NCBI RefSeq assembly: GCF_024448715.1
Contig: NZ_JAMOHZ010000003.1
Location: 1 to 64,000 of the forward strand
Reading direction: 5' to 3'
DNA: 64,000 nt
Source: Stutzerimonas stutzeri
Lineage (GTDB): Bacteria; Pseudomonadota; Gammaproteobacteria; Pseudomonadales; Pseudomonadaceae
The translations under genes and the position numbers were made by a program. Positions 19,860 through 29,358 of this stretch are shown here, piece after piece (the stretch's first letter is position 1; each line of letters begins with the position of its first letter). The notes beneath the pieces were generated by a model, which ran no database searches, had not been told where the DNA came from, and saw only the letters and a list, made by a program, of their open reading frames with translations.

Positions 19860-21685
19860 TTGAGTGCCCTCAGACCCTCGGTAAATACGCTCGCACCCTG
19901 CTCCGCCGGGCTGAACGCCGCGCGCATAAAGCCGAACAGCTCGCGACCGCAGCCGATGCCAAGATCACTCGGCGCCATCACCCGCTCGCGACGGTCGAAC
20001 TCGGCCTGATCGACCAGAACGCGCAACTCCCCGGTTTCGCCGTCGACACGAATGATGTCGCCGTCACGCACTCGACACAGCGGGCCGCCGTCAAGCGCCT
20101 CGGGACTAACGTGAATCGCGGCCGGCACCTTGCCGGATGCGCCGGACATGCGCCCGTCGGTGACCAACGCCACCTTGTAGCCGCGATCCTGCAACACACC
20201 GAGAAATGGCGTCAGTTTGTGCAGTTCGGGCATGCCGTTGGCCTTGGGTCCCTGAAAACGCACCACGGCAACGAAATCTTTTTCCAGCTCGCCCTTCTTG
20301 AACGCCTGAGCCAGCTCGGCCTGGTCGCTGAAGACCCGCGCCGGCGCCTCGACCACGCGGTGCTCCGGTGCGACCGCGGAAATCTTGGTTACACCACGAC
20401 CGAGGTTACCTTCCAGCACGCGCAGCCCGCCCTCAGGAGAAAAGGCACGCTCAACCGGTCGCAGGATCGCTTCGTCGAGGCTGTTGGCCGGACCTTCTTT
20501 CCAAACCAGCGCATCACCCTCAAGGAACGGTTCCTGGGTGTAGCGCTTCAACCCCTGCCCCATGACGGTGTAAACATCCTCATGCAACAGGCCCGCGTCG
20601 AGCAGCGTCCGTACCATGAATGGCACGCCACCACAGGCATGGAAATGGTTCACGTCAGCCTGCCCGTTGGGATAGACCTTCGCCAACGTCGGCGTCACCG
20701 CGGAAATATCGGCCATGTCCTGCCAAGTCAGCTGAATACCCGCTGCCTGGGCGAACGCCGGGATGTGCAGGGTGTGATTGGTCGACCCGCCTGTAGCGTT
20801 CAGCGCCACCACCGAATTGATGATCGCCTTCTCATCGACGATCTTGCACAGCGGCAGGTAATTGCCGGATTGCGGCGTCAGACGGGTAACCTGGCGCGCC
20901 GCCTCGCGGGTGAGTTCATCGCGCAGCGGCGTATAAGGATTGACGAACGAAGAGCCCGGTAGGTGCAGCCCCATTATTTCCATCACGACCTGGTTGGTGT
21001 TCGCCGTGCCATAGAAAGTGCACGTGCCGGGGCTGTGATAAGAAAGCATTTCCGACTCCAGCAACTCCTCGCGACTGGCCTTGCCTTCGGCGTAACGCTG
21101 ACGGACCTCGGCTTTCTGCTTGTTTGGGATACCCGACGGCATTGGACCACCCGGCACGAATACCGACGGCAGATGACCGAAGCGCAAGGAGCCGATCATC
21201 AAGCCCGGAATGATCTTGTCGCAGATACCTAGATACAGCGCCCCGTCGAACATGTTGTGTGACAGCGCGACGGCGGTCGCCATGGCGATCACTTCACGAC
21301 TGGCCAGGCTCAGCTCCATCCCCGCCTCGCCCTGCGTTACGCCGTCGCACATCGCCGGCACGCCACCGGCGAACTGCCCGATAGAACCGACATCACGCAA
21401 CGCCTGCTTGATGATTTCCGGGAAATGCTCGTACGGCTGGTGCGCCGACAACATATCGTTGTAGGCCGAAACGATCGCCACGTTGGCCTCGTTCATCAGG
21501 CGCAGCTTCTGCTTGTCGCTGGAAGAAGCGCAACCCGCCACACCGTGAGCGAAGTTGGCACATTGCAGTTTGCCTCGCTGTGGCCCGTCGCTCGCCGCGG
21601 CGGCCATCTGTGCAAGGTAGCGCTGCCGCGTCGGCCGGCTGCGTTCGATCAAACGTTCGGTAACTTCTTGAATCCGCGGGTGCAT
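19856..21685 (-). CDS. edd: 6-phosphogluconate dehydratase
   Basis: This 609-residue IlvD/Edd-family Fe-S dehydratase converts 6-phosphogluconate to KDPG, the committed step of the Entner-Doudoroff pathway. Cluster-ligand regions GICDKIIPG and [13 protein letters not shown] are present, as are the long N-terminus typical of Edd and the [22 protein letters not shown] segment near the C-terminus. It is first in the edd-glk-gltR-gtrS unit and divergent from gap. A HexR site lies in the shared 125-base region. Confidence 0.96.
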   Translation of the reverse strand: MHPRIQEVTERLIERSRPTRQRYLAQMAAAASDGPQRGKLQCANFAHGVAGCASSSDKQKLRLMNEANVAIVSAYNDMLSAHQPYEHFPEIIKQALRDVGSIGQFAGGVPAMCDGVTQGEAGMELSLASREVIAMATAVALSHNMFDGALYLGICDKIIPGLMIGSLRFGHLPSVFVPGGPMPSGIPNKQKAEVRQRYAEGKASREELLESEMLSYHSPGTCTFYGTANTNQVVMEIMGLHLPGSSFVNPYTPLRDELTREAARQVTRLTPQSGNYLPLCKIVDEKAIINSVVALNATGGSTNHTLHIPAFAQAAGIQLTWQDMADISAVTPTLAKVYPNGQADVNHFHACGGVPFMVRTLLDAGLLHEDVYTVMGQGLKRYTQEPFLEGDALVWKEGPANSLDEAILRPVERAFSPEGGLRVLEGNLGRGVTKISAVAPEHRVVEAPARVFSDQAELAQAFKKGELEKDFVAVVRFQGPKANGMPELHKLTPFLGVLQDRGYKVALVTDGRMSGASGKVPAAIHVSPEALDGGPLCRVRDGDIIRVDGETGELRVLVDQAEFDRRERVMAPSDLGIGCGRELFGFMRAAFSPAEQGASVFTEGLRALK

Positions 21686-21706
21686 GCCATCACTCCTGCT
21701 CTAAAT

Positions 21707-21720
21707 CTGTAGTATTACAA
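21707..21720. promoter_or_regulatory. degenerate HexR-like half site near edd start
   Basis: CTGT-N6-ACAA lies 22 bases before the edd ATG. The spacing is one short of consensus and the first half site has one mismatch. It may be a secondary HexR contact, and is weak evidence alone. Confidence 0.25.
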
Positions 21721-21769
21721 ACAAAACGTCGTGTATTTGGGCTTGATTTCTATTTTGACAGGAATAATC

Positions 21770-21784
21770 TTGTAATTCCCACAA
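21770..21784. promoter_or_regulatory. HexR operator in edd/gap intergenic region
   Basis: TTGT-AATTCCC-ACAA matches the HexR consensus with N7 spacing. It lies 26 bases before the gap ATG and about 85 before edd. HexR control of both the edd and gap-1 promoters is established in P. putida. Confidence 0.85.
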
Positions 21785-21810
21785 CAAATTCCGCCCAGGA
21801 TCTCTTCCCT

Positions 21811-22812
21811 ATGACTATTCGCATCGCCATCAACGGCTTCGGCCGTATCGGACGCAATGTCCTCCGTGCCCTTTACAGCCAGAGCTATCGCGAACATCTG
21901 CAGGTCGTGGCGATCAACGATCTCGGCAGCTCAGCAATGAACGCCCATCTCTTGCAGTACGACAGCGTCCACGGCCATTTCGACGCAAAGATCGAAGTCG
22001 GCGATGACCAACTGGTAGTCAATGGCGATCCGATCGCCGTGACCGCGATTCGCAACCCGGCCGACCTGCCCTGGCGCCAGCACAAGGTCGATGTGGTATT
22101 CGAGTGTACTGGCCTGTTCACTTCTCGCGATAAGGCCAGCGCTCACTTGGAAGCCGGCGCCAGCAAGGTGATCATCTCCGCTCCAGCCTCCGGCGCCGAC
22201 GCCACCATCGTCTATGGCGTCAATCACGACATATTGCGCCAGTCACATCAGATCATTTCCAACGCGTCCTGCACGACCAACTGCCTGGCACCGGTCGCCC
22301 AGGTGCTGTCGCGCCAATACGGCATCGAACATGGCCTGATGACCACCATTCACGCCTACACCAACGACCAGAACCTGTCCGACGTTTATCACAGCGATCC
22401 TTACCGCGCGCGTTCGGCCACGCAATCGATGATTCCAACCAAGACCGGTGCGGCCGAGGCCGTGGGTCTGGTTCTACCCGAACTGGCCGGAAAGCTAACC
22501 GGCATGGCGGTGCGGGTCCCGGTAATCAACGTGTCGCTGGTCGATCTGACGCTGGAGCTGAGCCGTGAAACCAGCGCTGACGAGGTTAACGCGCTGATGC
22601 TGGACGCCAGCCAGGGCTCTCCCATACTGGCCTGTAACTCATTGCCGCTGGTTTCCTGCGACTTCAACCACAACCCGATGTCTTCGATATTCGACACCAA
22701 CCACACCAAGGTTAGCGGACGGCTGCTGAAAGTGATGGCCTGGTATGACAACGAGTGGGGTTTCTCCAATCGCATGCTGGACACCTGCCGCGCCCTACAC
22801 GAAGCGCCGTAA
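21811..22812 (+). CDS. gap: type I glyceraldehyde-3-phosphate dehydrogenase
   Basis: This 333-residue GAPDH has the N-terminal NAD-binding [13 protein letters not shown], the catalytic Cys154 in [12 protein letters not shown], and the C-terminal [12 protein letters not shown]. It oxidises the glyceraldehyde 3-phosphate released by Eda. Position and HexR control match the Pseudomonas gap-1 gene. No strong ribosome site is visible before the ATG. It is followed after 46 bases by methylglyoxal synthase on the same strand. Confidence 0.95.
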   Translation: MTIRIAINGFGRIGRNVLRALYSQSYREHLQVVAINDLGSSAMNAHLLQYDSVHGHFDAKIEVGDDQLVVNGDPIAVTAIRNPADLPWRQHKVDVVFECTGLFTSRDKASAHLEAGASKVIISAPASGADATIVYGVNHDILRQSHQIISNASCTTNCLAPVAQVLSRQYGIEHGLMTTIHAYTNDQNLSDVYHSDPYRARSATQSMIPTKTGAAEAVGLVLPELAGKLTGMAVRVPVINVSLVDLTLELSRETSADEVNALMLDASQGSPILACNSLPLVSCDFNHNPMSSIFDTNHTKVSGRLLKVMAWYDNEWGFSNRMLDTCRALHEAP

Positions 22813-22858
22813 CCAGCAATTCGGATCCAGCCCACCCACGCGAAACGCAAGGAAGACG

Positions 22859-23344
22859 ATGAACCGCATCGATTTCGTTACCGCAACACTGCCGGCACGC
22901 AAGCGCATAGCCCTGGTCGCGCACGATCACTGCAAGGAGCGCTTGCTGGAGTGGGCGGACCGACACAAAGCACAGCTGGCGCAGCATGAACTGATCGCCA
23001 CCGGCACCACCGGGCTGCTGCTTGGGCGGCGTCTGGCGCTGCCAGTGGAATGCATGATCAGTGGCCCGCTGGGTGGGGATCAGCAGATCGGCGCACGCAT
23101 CGCCGAACAGCGCATAGACCTGTTGGTGTTCTTCTGGGATCCTTTCGAACCGCAGCCGCATGACCCGGACGTCAAAGCCCTGCTACGAGTCGCGGCGGTG
23201 TGGAATATTCCGCTGGCGGCCAACGAGAGCAGTGCTGACTATCTGCTTTCGAGTCCGCTACTGGACCAGGCTCACTCGCTCCGAATCCCTGACTACAGCA
23301 CGTACCTGGCGGGTCGGGAGACGGACAAACCCGGCGATCAATAA
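22859..23344 (+). CDS. mgsA: methylglyoxal synthase
   Basis: This 161-residue enzyme converts dihydroxyacetone phosphate to methylglyoxal and phosphate. It closely tracks E. coli MgsA: LPARKRIALVAHDHCK, ATGTTG, SGPLGGDQQIGA with the catalytic Asp, FFWDP and PHDPDVKALLR. The start at 22859 follows AAGGAAG; the longer frame to 22745 runs inside gap. The stop overlaps the scpB stop on the other strand. Its place behind gap suggests an overflow route for triose phosphates when GAPDH is limiting or phosphate is scarce. Confidence 0.92.
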   Translation: MNRIDFVTATLPARKRIALVAHDHCKERLLEWADRHKAQLAQHELIATGTTGLLLGRRLALPVECMISGPLGGDQQIGARIAEQRIDLLVFFWDPFEPQPHDPDVKALLRVAAVWNIPLAANESSADYLLSSPLLDQAHSLRIPDYSTYLAGRETDKPGDQ

Positions 23345-24105
23345 TCGCGGCGATCTTCGTCGGGGACGCTTTCGCTTTGCGCCTCTGCCTCGTCGCGCAA
23401 ATCTTCGAAGTCGGTCTTGAGCCCGGTTTCCATGCTGTCCAACTCTGCCAAGAGACTGCGGAAACTGGTCTGCTCACGTGGCACCTCCGGCTCCAGTTCA
23501 AGATCCGCGCGGGCCTGCAACGCCTCGGGCACCGGCGCTTCTTCTACGTCCACCGGCAAGGGTTCGGGCTCCATCTCACGCAGCACTGCCAACGGCGGCA
23601 ACTCGTCCAGGTTCTTCAGGTTGAAGTGATCGAGAAACTGCTTGGTGGTCGCGAACATCGCTGGCCGGCCCGGTACGTCGCGATGGCCCACCACACGCAC
23701 CCACTCGCGCTCGAGCAGGGTCTTTACGATCTGACTGTTGACCGCAACGCCACGAATATCCTCGATCTCGCCGCGAGTGATCGGCTGGCGATAGGCGATC
23801 AGAACCAGGGTTTCCAATAGCGCTCGCGAATAGCGCTGCGGCCGTTCTTCCCAGAGCCTGCCTACCCAGGGTGAAAAGCGCTCGCAGACTTGCAGGCGAT
23901 AGCCACTGGCGACTTCCTTCAGCTCGAACGCGCGGCCCTTGCATGACTTGCCGAGCGCCTCCAGCGCCTTGCGCAACAAGGCTGGCGTGGGCCGCTCGGT
24001 TTCATCGAACAGCTCGGCCATCCGCTCGAGCGACATCGGCTTGCCCGAGGCCAGTAAAAGGGCTTCGAGCAACGAAGCAAGATCCTTGGGATCGGAAAGA
24101 TTCAC
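23338..24105 (-). CDS. scpB: segregation and condensation protein B
   Basis: This 255-residue ScpB has paired winged-helix domains (LASLLEALLLASGKPMS; AYRQPITRGEIEDIRGVAVN; FLDHFNLKNLDELPP) and an acidic C-terminal tail. It binds ScpA and the SMC ATPase in the bacterial condensin that compacts and segregates chromosomes. It starts 8 bases after the scpA stop, so the two are co-transcribed. Its end overlaps the convergent mgsA end by 7 bases. Confidence 0.94.
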   Translation of the reverse strand: MNLSDPKDLASLLEALLLASGKPMSLERMAELFDETERPTPALLRKALEALGKSCKGRAFELKEVASGYRLQVCERFSPWVGRLWEERPQRYSRALLETLVLIAYRQPITRGEIEDIRGVAVNSQIVKTLLEREWVRVVGHRDVPGRPAMFATTKQFLDHFNLKNLDELPPLAVLREMEPEPLPVDVEEAPVPEALQARADLELEPEVPREQTSFRSLLAELDSMETGLKTDFEDLRDEAEAQSESVPDEDRRDY

Positions 24106-24113
24106 GGCCTTGA

Positions 24114-24977
24114 CTACCTCGGTTCTTCCATAGATTGCGCGGAGGACACCACCGCACGCTCGTCGATACGGGCTCGAACATGAATCGGCGCGAAGGGCTC
24201 GTTCTGCACCAGCTCGACCAACGATTCCTTTATCAGCTCCAGCACTGCCATGAACGTCACTACCACGCCGAGCCGGCCCTCTTCGAGGGTGAACAATGTC
24301 GCAAAGGGAACGAAAGCGCCGCCCTTCAGACGCTCCAGAACATCGCTCATGCGCTCGCGGGTCGACAACGTCTCGCGTGTAACCTGATGACTTTCGAACA
24401 TGTCGGCTCGGCGCAGCACCTCCGCCATGGAAGTCAGCAATTCTTCCAGACTGACCTCGGGTAACAGCTTGCGCGCCCGCGCTTCCGGCGCGTCCAGCCG
24501 TGGCACCTGCAGATCGCGTCCGACCCGCGGCAGTTGGTCGAGATCCTCCGAGGCAGCCTTGAAACGTTCGTATTCCTGTAGTCGCCGAATCAGCTCGGCG
24601 CGCGGGTCGAGCTCATCCTCCTCGACCTCGGCCGAACGCGGCAGCAACATGCGCGACTTAATTTCCGCCAGCATTGCCGCCATCACCAGGTATTCGGCGG
24701 CAAGCTCTAGGCGCACGGCCTTCATCAGCTCGACGTAGCCCATGTATTGGCGAGTAATTTCCGCCACGGGAATATCGAGGATGTCGATGTTCTGCTTACG
24801 AATGAGGTAAAGCAGCAAATCCAGCGGACCCTCGAATGCCTCGAGAAATACCTCCAGCGCGTCCGGCGGGATGTAGAGATCCTGCGGCAGACTGTTGAAG
24901 GCCTCGCCGTAGACCAACGCCAGCCGCAGCTGCTCGCCGGGCGGAGTGACGACCGCCTCGGTCGGGAGTTCCTGCAT
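24114..24977 (-). CDS. scpA: segregation and condensation protein A (kleisin)
   Basis: This 287-residue kleisin has the N-terminal SMC-neck-binding motif FEGPLDLLLYLIRKQNIDI, the KSRMLLPRS segment, and a C-terminal winged helix that contacts SMC. It forms the SMC-ScpAB condensin with the adjacent ScpB. It lies 86 bases downstream of trpS on the same strand, in a likely rnm-yciO-trpS-scpA-scpB unit. Confidence 0.94.
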   Translation of the reverse strand: MQELPTEAVVTPPGEQLRLALVYGEAFNSLPQDLYIPPDALEVFLEAFEGPLDLLLYLIRKQNIDILDIPVAEITRQYMGYVELMKAVRLELAAEYLVMAAMLAEIKSRMLLPRSAEVEEDELDPRAELIRRLQEYERFKAASEDLDQLPRVGRDLQVPRLDAPEARARKLLPEVSLEELLTSMAEVLRRADMFESHQVTRETLSTRERMSDVLERLKGGAFVPFATLFTLEEGRLGVVVTFMAVLELIKESLVELVQNEPFAPIHVRARIDERAVVSSAQSMEEPR

Positions 24978-25063
24978 GCTTTCTCCACTGGAACGAATAA
25001 TGGTAGCGCGACAGCTTATGCCGGCTTTCGCACGGGCTCAACGCTGCTGGTTTCTACGGCTTG

Positions 25064-26269
25064 CTAGCGATAATTCAAGCCCATGGCCTGACGCACCACC
25101 ACAAGCGTCTCGCGGACTTCGTCGCGGGCCTGCTCGGCGCCTTCGGCAAGGATGCTGCGCACCAGATCTGGATTCTGCTCGTAGTCCTGGGCCCGCTCCT
25201 GCAGCGGCGCCAGTTCGAGCTTGATCGCCTCGATCAATGGCGCCTTGCATTCCAAGCATCCGATGCCGGCACTTCGGCAGCCCTGTTCCGCCCATTGACA
25301 GACCTCCTCGCCCGAATGGGAGAGGTGCATCTGCCAAACCGGGCAACGAGTGGGCTCGCCTGGATCGTGGCGATGCACGCGTGCGGGATCGGTGGGCATG
25401 CGCTTGATCTTCTCTTCGATTTCGCCAGGCGTGTCGCGCAAAAAGATCGAGTTGCTGCTGGATTTGGACATCTTGCCGCCATCGAGACCCGACAGTTTCG
25501 GCGAGTCGCTGAGTAACGCCTGCGGCTCAGGTAGCAGCAGCTTGCCACCGCCTTCCAAGTAGCCGAACAGACGCTCTTGGTCGCCGATGGTGATGGTCTG
25601 CTGATCCTTGAGTAGCGCACGGGCGGTATTCAGCGCCTCGAGATCGCCCTGTTCCTGATAGCTTTTGCGCAGGCTTGCATAAAGCTTTGAACTCTTCTTG
25701 CCGAGCTTGCGTATCGCCGCTTCGGCCTTCGCCTCGAAATCCTCTTCGCTGCCATAGAGATGATTGAAACGTCGAGCCACATCACGCGCGAACTCGATGT
25801 GCGGCAGCTGATCGGCTCCCACCGGCACGACGCCGGCGCGATAGGCCAGGATGTCGGCGGCTTGCAGCAGCGGATAACCGAGAAAACCATAGGTGCCGAG
25901 ATCTTTTTGCTGCGAATCGAGCTGCAGCTCTTTATAGGATGGCACGCGCTCCAGCCAGGCCAACGGGCAGATCATCGATAGCAATAGGTGCAGCTCGGCG
26001 TGCTCGGGCACCTGGGACTGGATGAACAGAGTCGCCGAGCTCGGGCTGACGCCCGCAGCCAACCAGTCGACCGTCATTTCCTGCACGTTGCGCGCTATAT
26101 CACCGCCCGCAACGTAGTCGGTGGTCAAGGCGTGCCAGTCGACGATGCAGAAGAAGCACTGATATTCATGCTGCAACTTGACCCAGTTCTTCAGTACGCC
26201 GTGATAGTGGCCGAGGTGAAGACGGCCATTGGGCCGCATCCCGGAGACCACACGTCGCTGCGAATCCAT
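25064..26269 (-). CDS. trpS: tryptophanyl-tRNA synthetase, cysteine-rich form
   Basis: This 401-residue class I synthetase has the HIGH-type motif HLGHYHG at residues 18-24 and KMSKS at 266-270. It is longer than the ~335-residue E. coli enzyme because of an insert at about residues 175-255 before KMSKS. After KMSKS it has Cys309, Cys324, Cys331, Cys338 and Cys341. The pattern C309-x21-C331-x6-C338-x2-C341 is close to the Fe-S motif reported for Thermotoga TrpRS. The start at 26269 fits the family; the frame is open to 26368. Confidence 0.92.
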   Translation of the reverse strand: MDSQRRVVSGMRPNGRLHLGHYHGVLKNWVKLQHEYQCFFCIVDWHALTTDYVAGGDIARNVQEMTVDWLAAGVSPSSATLFIQSQVPEHAELHLLLSMICPLAWLERVPSYKELQLDSQQKDLGTYGFLGYPLLQAADILAYRAGVVPVGADQLPHIEFARDVARRFNHLYGSEEDFEAKAEAAIRKLGKKSSKLYASLRKSYQEQGDLEALNTARALLKDQQTITIGDQERLFGYLEGGGKLLLPEPQALLSDSPKLSGLDGGKMSKSSSNSIFLRDTPGEIEEKIKRMPTDPARVHRHDPGEPTRCPVWQMHLSHSGEEVCQWAEQGCRSAGIGCLECKAPLIEAIKLELAPLQERAQDYEQNPDLVRSILAEGAEQARDEVRETLVVVRQAMGLNYR

Positions 26270-26312
26270 GGAGCTCAAAAGGGTTTCCTTCGTTGAAGTG
26301 AAAGCGACCGGA

Positions 26313-26936
26313 TCAGGCAGCGAAAGGCGCGGGATCGCCGCAACCGACACGCACCACTTCCGGATCACCGTCCACCAGACTGATCACTGTGGAGGCTTCG
26401 ACGCCACCGTAACCGCCATCGATGATCAGGTCTACCTGGTGTTCCAGCGCATTGCGCATTTCATAGGGATCACTCATCGGCTCGGTTTCGCCGGGCAGAA
26501 TCAAGCTGACGCTCATCAGCGGCTCGCCCAGTTCGGCAAGCAAGGCCTGTGCGATCGGCTGCGCCGGTACCCGCAGCCCGATGGTGCGGCGCTTGGGATG
26601 CAACAGCATGCGCGGCACTTCGCGCGTAGCGCTGAGAATGATCGTGTATGGCCCCGGCAAGTGAGTCTTGAGCAGGCGGAAGGCCGCTGTATCCACTTTG
26701 GCAAACAAGCCGAGCTGGGACAGATCGCGGCAAACCAGAGTGAAGTTGTGTTTGTCATCGAGCTGGCGCAGGCGGCGGATGCGCTCGATGCCAGCCTTGT
26801 TGCCCATCGAGCAGCCAATGGCGTAGGACGAGTCGGTGGGATAGACCACCACACCGCCGTCACGAATGATCTCCACGGCCTGCTTGATCAGCCTAGCCTG
26901 AGGATTTTCCGGATGTATCTGAAAAAACTGACTCAT
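26313..26936 (-). CDS. yciO: YciO-type Sua5/YrdC family protein
   Basis: This 207-residue YrdC-fold protein has YPTDSSYAIGCSMGNKAG, KHNFTLVCRD, PGPYTIILSA, KRRTIGLRVP and PGETEPMSDP. YciO is a paralogue of TsaC/Sua5, which make threonylcarbamoyl-AMP for tRNA t6A. Its own activity is weak or unsettled. The start at 26936 has AGGGGG before it. It starts 13 bases after the rnm stop and ends 43 bases before trpS, so it is co-transcribed. Confidence 0.88.
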   Translation of the reverse strand: MSQFFQIHPENPQARLIKQAVEIIRDGGVVVYPTDSSYAIGCSMGNKAGIERIRRLRQLDDKHNFTLVCRDLSQLGLFAKVDTAAFRLLKTHLPGPYTIILSATREVPRMLLHPKRRTIGLRVPAQPIAQALLAELGEPLMSVSLILPGETEPMSDPYEMRNALEHQVDLIIDGGYGGVEASTVISLVDGDPEVVRVGCGDPAPFAA

Positions 26937-26949
26937 GGAAACCCCCTGT

Positions 26950-27825
26950 TCAGCCGGCAACAGACTCGCCTGATTGATCATCGAAATGCCTCCACAATGG
27001 CCGCAGGTCTTCCGGTAAGGCCCGATACTGGCCCAATTCCGACCAGTCACCGGGCGCATGGAAATCACTGCCGATACTGGCCATCAGGCCAAATTCACGC
27101 GCGAGAATCGACAAACCGCCGACCTGCTCCAGCGGCTGCATGCCATTGACGACCTCCAACGCATGCCCGCCCGCCTGGGCGAACTCAATGACCAGCCGGC
27201 GGCGCTTGCTACGAGTGAAGTCGTACTGCCACGGATGCGCCAGGCTGACCCACGCACCTGCCTCGAGTAGCGTCGCCACGGTTTGCTCGAGGCTCGGCCA
27301 GTGCTGCTTGACGTCGCCGAGCTTGCCCGAGCCGAGCCACTTGCGAAACGCTTCGGCGCGGTCGCGAACATGACCGGCACGCACCAGGAATTCAGCGAAA
27401 TGTGGGCGAGCCGGAGCATTACCGCTGCCACCCAGTTCCTGCTGCACCGCGCGCGCGCCTTCGAGCGCCCCCGGCATGCCCTTCGCCTCAAGGCGTTGAG
27501 CGATCAGTTCCGCCCGCCGCCATCGCCCGTCGTGCAGCTCGGCGATGGCTTTCTGCAATGCGGCCGCATCACGGCGAAAGGCATAGCCGAGGATGTGAAT
27601 GGTCGCACCACTCCATACGCATGACAGCTCGATACCGTTGACCAGCCGAACGCCCAGCGAATCCGCCGCAGCGCGGGCGGCATCGAGACCTTCCAAGGTG
27701 TCGTGATCGGTCAGCGCAAGCAGCCCGACGCCACGCGCATGGGCTCGTTCCACCAGCGCCGCAGGCGCCAGCACACCGTCCGAGGCGGTGCTGTGGCAAT
27801 GCAGATCAACAATCATTCGGGACAT
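26950..27825 (-). CDS. rnm: PHP-domain phosphoesterase, RNase AM/YciV family
   Basis: This 291-residue PHP-domain protein has metal-binding motifs DLHCHSTASDG, LTDHDT, SLAHPW and GSDFHAPG. In E. coli the orthologue (YciV, RNase AM) trims rRNA 5' ends and also hydrolyses 3',5'-nucleoside bisphosphates. The start at 27825 (MSRMIVD) has CTGGAG in the right place; a frame extends to 27897. It precedes yciO, an old conserved neighbour pair. The divergent yciB starts 167 bases away. Confidence 0.87.
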   Translation of the reverse strand: MSRMIVDLHCHSTASDGVLAPAALVERAHARGVGLLALTDHDTLEGLDAARAAADSLGVRLVNGIELSCVWSGATIHILGYAFRRDAAALQKAIAELHDGRWRRAELIAQRLEAKGMPGALEGARAVQQELGGSGNAPARPHFAEFLVRAGHVRDRAEAFRKWLGSGKLGDVKQHWPSLEQTVATLLEAGAWVSLAHPWQYDFTRSKRRRLVIEFAQAGGHALEVVNGMQPLEQVGGLSILAREFGLMASIGSDFHAPGDWSELGQYRALPEDLRPLWRHFDDQSGESVAG

Positions 27826-27992
27826 ACTCTCCAGGGCTTGGCGGCACACTGTTCTGACCGCCACGGCCGGTGCTCGTGCCGTCATCAAATTCGCCAAAGC
27901 TTGCGCCGGTCGTGGAAATGGCCGGCGTACAGCGTTCCGCCAAAAGCGCGGTTTGTTATTATGCCGGCCACATACCGCTGCTGGCTCTCTCC

Positions 27993-28574
27993 GTGAAACA
28001 AATCGTCGATTTCATTCCGCTGCTGCTGTTCTTCATTGTCTACAAACTAGAGCCCAGAACCGTCGAAGTGGCAGACCTAAGCGTTGCTGTCGGCGGTATT
28101 TTCAGCGCCACAGCGATGCTTATCGCCAGCTCGATCATCGTTTATGCCGGCCTGTTCATTTACCAGCGCCGACTGGAAAAGAGCCAGTGGCTGACATTGG
28201 TTGCCTGCCTGTTGTTCGGCGGCCTGACCCTCGCCTTGCACAGCGAAGCCATTCTCAAATGGAAGGCGCCGGTACTGAACTGGCTGTTCGCGCTGGCGTT
28301 TATCGGTAGCCATTTCATTGGCGAAAAAACCCTTATCCAGCGCATGATGGGCCACGCTGTCCAACTGCCACCAGCACAATGGACGCAACTAAATGTCGCC
28401 TGGATCCTGTTCTTTCTTGTCTGTGGCTTCGCCAATCTGTTCGTTGCCTTCGTCTACCCTGCCATCTGGGTCGACTTCAAGGTCTTTGGTAGCCTCGGCC
28501 TGACGCTGCTGTTCATGGCGGGTCAGGCTGTGTATCTGGTCCGCCACATGCAACCCACATCTGAAGAATCATAG
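27993..28574 (+). CDS. yciB: inner-membrane septation protein YciB/IspZ
   Basis: This 193-residue protein has about five to six membrane segments ([78 protein letters not shown]). It is a GTG start at 27993; the ATG at 27870 would add an unrelated N-terminus. YciB affects envelope integrity and interacts with division and elongation proteins in E. coli. It is followed after 8 bases by yciI, the conserved partner. Confidence 0.92.
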   Translation: MKQIVDFIPLLLFFIVYKLEPRTVEVADLSVAVGGIFSATAMLIASSIIVYAGLFIYQRRLEKSQWLTLVACLLFGGLTLALHSEAILKWKAPVLNWLFALAFIGSHFIGEKTLIQRMMGHAVQLPPAQWTQLNVAWILFFLVCGFANLFVAFVYPAIWVDFKVFGSLGLTLLFMAGQAVYLVRHMQPTSEES

Positions 28575-28582
28575 GAGTAAAC

Positions 28583-28882
28583 ATGCTCTACGCCATCATC
28601 GCCACCGATGTACCCGATTCGTTGCAGAACCGCCTGGCTTCGCGCCCGGCTCACCTGGCCCGTCTCGATCAACTCAAGAGCGAAGGCCGCCTGGTTCTGG
28701 CCGGCCCGCATCCGGCGGTCGACAGCAACGATCCCGGCACCGTCGGCTTTACCGGCAGCCTGGTGGTCGCCGAATTCGCATCTCTGCAGGCTGCCGAAGA
28801 ATGGGCCGCGGCTGATCCGTACAAGGCTGCCGGCGTCTATGGCGAAGTGGTGGTCAAACCGTTCAAGCAAGTCTATCCCTGA
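28583..28882 (+). CDS. yciI: YciI family protein
   Basis: This 99-residue protein of the YciI/DGPF ferredoxin-like fold has [28 protein letters not shown] and a DPYKAAGVY segment. It is usually a dimer with His and Asp near a putative active site, but its function is unsettled. AGGAG lies before the ATG. It is co-transcribed with yciB. Confidence 0.9.
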   Translation: MLYAIIATDVPDSLQNRLASRPAHLARLDQLKSEGRLVLAGPHPAVDSNDPGTVGFTGSLVVAEFASLQAAEEWAAADPYKAAGVYGEVVVKPFKQVYP

Positions 28883-28957
28883 GTCGATCGGCTGACGCCG
28901 TCAGGTATCTGTCAGGTCGTAGGATTTCCACGGCCCGTTGAGGAAATAGGAGTTCCG

Positions 28958-29341
28958 ATGCGCCAAGGTTCGCTGTCCCTGCTGCTTGCCCTGAGTCTTT
29001 TCACACCATTGCTCCATGCCGAAGAAGGCGCGGCCGACCCGCTCACCGAGCGGCAGGCCGAGTTGGAGCAACCTCTGATCGAGGACGAACGGCAGCGCGA
29101 AGAGCTGAACGATAATCTCGATACCGCAGCGACCGATGCCGAACAGGCTCAGCTGGCACAGCTGATCCAGGAAAACCGCCATCTTCGCATGCAGCTGCAG
29201 CAAGAGCAGTCAAAAGCGCAACCGCAACTGCTTAATGACCAGCAACAATGGTTCGCGGTTGGCGGGGGCGTCGGCGTGCTGGGGTTTCTGCTTGGCGTCC
29301 TGACCACACGTGGCCGTCGTCGCCGGCAATGGCTGAACTGA
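28958..29341 (+). CDS. small exported coiled-coil protein with C-terminal membrane anchor
   Basis: This 127-residue protein has a signal peptide at about residues 1-21. A charged Gln/Glu-rich segment at about residues 25-90 looks like a coiled coil. One C-terminal membrane helix (WFAVGGGVGVLGFLLGVLTT) is followed by a basic RGRRRRQ end. This layout resembles the anchor half of TIGR04211/YgiM-type proteins without the SH3 domain. It should span the periplasm, held at its C-terminus. AGGAG precedes the ATG. It lies 17 bases before cpxR and is probably in the same unit, so an envelope-stress role is plausible. Confidence 0.72.
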   Translation: MRQGSLSLLLALSLFTPLLHAEEGAADPLTERQAELEQPLIEDERQREELNDNLDTAATDAEQAQLAQLIQENRHLRMQLQQEQSKAQPQLLNDQQQWFAVGGGVGVLGFLLGVLTTRGRRRRQWLN

Positions 29342-29358
29342 AGCGAACGAGCGAACGC

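Noticed and set aside
18019..20962. Long plus-strand frames (256 and 410 residues) opposite gltR, glk and edd
   Set aside because: They are antisense shadows of high-confidence genes. They are His/Arg/Gln-rich and have no recognisable domain.
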